NCBI GenBank assembly: GCA_903912525.1
Contig: CAIWHK010000019.1
Coordinates: 1 to 54,927 of the forward strand
Length of the DNA stretch: 54,927 nt
Direction: 5' to 3'
DNA from: an uncultured bacterium
GTDB lineage: Bacteria; Krumholzibacteriota; Krumholzibacteriia; LZORAL124-64-63
Notes under the pieces: model-generated
Databases searched by the model: none
What the model saw: the letters and a program-made list of their open reading frames with translations, nothing else
What the model was told of the DNA's origin: nothing
Part shown: positions 54,733-54,927 of the stretch, piece by piece
How positions within the stretch are numbered: the stretch's first letter is position 1
Layout of the letters: each line of letters starts with the position of its first letter
Translations under genes and position numbers: made by a program

Positions 54733-54927
54733 CGTCCCGCCTTTCGCAGGAAGTTCACCACAAGGCGGTGGTCCTTGCGGCCGGGCTCGAACTCGAGCGC
54801 GCCGCAGGCGTCCACGCCGTAGGGCTGGGCCTCGGCCAGCGCGCCGGCGACGTCGTCGGGCCCCAGGCCGCCGGCCAGCTGCCCGCGCGCGCCGGCGCGG
54901 GACAGGCGGGCTGCGGCCGCCAGCACC
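54729..54927 (-). CDS. trpF: Phosphoribosylanthranilate isomerase, C-terminal part (runs off the window)
   Basis: The last ~65 residues of TrpF, truncated at the window edge, not by mutation. '[20 protein letters not shown]' and '[20 protein letters not shown]' are the barrel's phosphate-binding and final-strand motifs. The usual 'GVDVSSGVE..PG.KD' reads GVDACGALE here, a mild variant. It overlaps trpB by four bases, continuing the coupled operon upstream of the window. Confidence 0.9.

Overview
The window is a GC-rich, gene-dense bacterial chromosome segment with no rRNA, tRNA, phage or plasmid genes that I can see. The organism looks like a member of the FCB group or a nearby candidate phylum (Krumholzibacteriota/Eisenbacteria-like). 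This is inferred from three exported proteins ending in FlgD-like/type-A C-terminal sorting domains (NPFNP motif, then GVYxxxV near the end), from LVIVD-repeat and VPS10-like propeller proteins, and from high G+C with short AT-rich promoter islands. I cannot assign a species.

Layout. 0-4.3 kb: a DUF1579 protein, a haem-oxygenase-like di-iron protein, an orphan membrane-anchored protein, a fold-back repeat and a TrpB/cysteine-synthase-like PLP enzyme. 4.4-10.5 kb: a phosphoesterase, aconitase and an exported S1 protease. 10.6-14.3 kb (minus strand): a thioesterase - SpoU methyltransferase - dGTPase-like HD - orphan exported protein operon. 14.5-15.9 kb: a small exported protein and a broken SnoaL-like gene. 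15.9-25.6 kb (plus): Tex, CYTH, udk, hpt, guaB, a LolA-like protein and a VPS10-like propeller. 25.6-30.2 kb: a cluster of exported proteins punctuated by three copies of one 18-bp palindrome. 30.2-31.5 kb: MtfA and MscL. 31.7-38.0 kb: POT transporter, YgjP-like peptidase, HD protein, nitronate monooxygenase-like protein, QueG, AmmeMemoRadiSam radical SAM enzyme and convergent QueF. 38.1-42.6 kb: two exported proteins, one a large subtilisin. 42.7-51.2 kb: a QTMAN-like glycosyltransferase, an alpha/beta-hydrolase-fold protein with an RDGG tail, two orphan proteins, a small HTH protein behind a sigma-54-like promoter, and a STAS/GAF/degenerate-HD protein. 51.6-54.9 kb (minus): trpF-trpB-trpA-DAHP synthase.

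Themes. Guanine/uridine salvage (udk, hpt, guaB) and tryptophan synthesis are compact housekeeping groups. Queuosine tRNA modification is represented by QueG and QueF plus a homologue of the animal tRNA-queuosine mannosyltransferase. The most unusual signal is a short shared C-terminal tail, roughly [TSV]-[FW]-G-x-[VI]-[KQ]-x-[LM]-[FY]-[RQ]-stop, on five otherwise unrelated small exported proteins. It is separate from the longer FlgD-like sorting domain on the proteases and the LVIVD protein, and may mark a second, undescribed export, anchoring or processing route.
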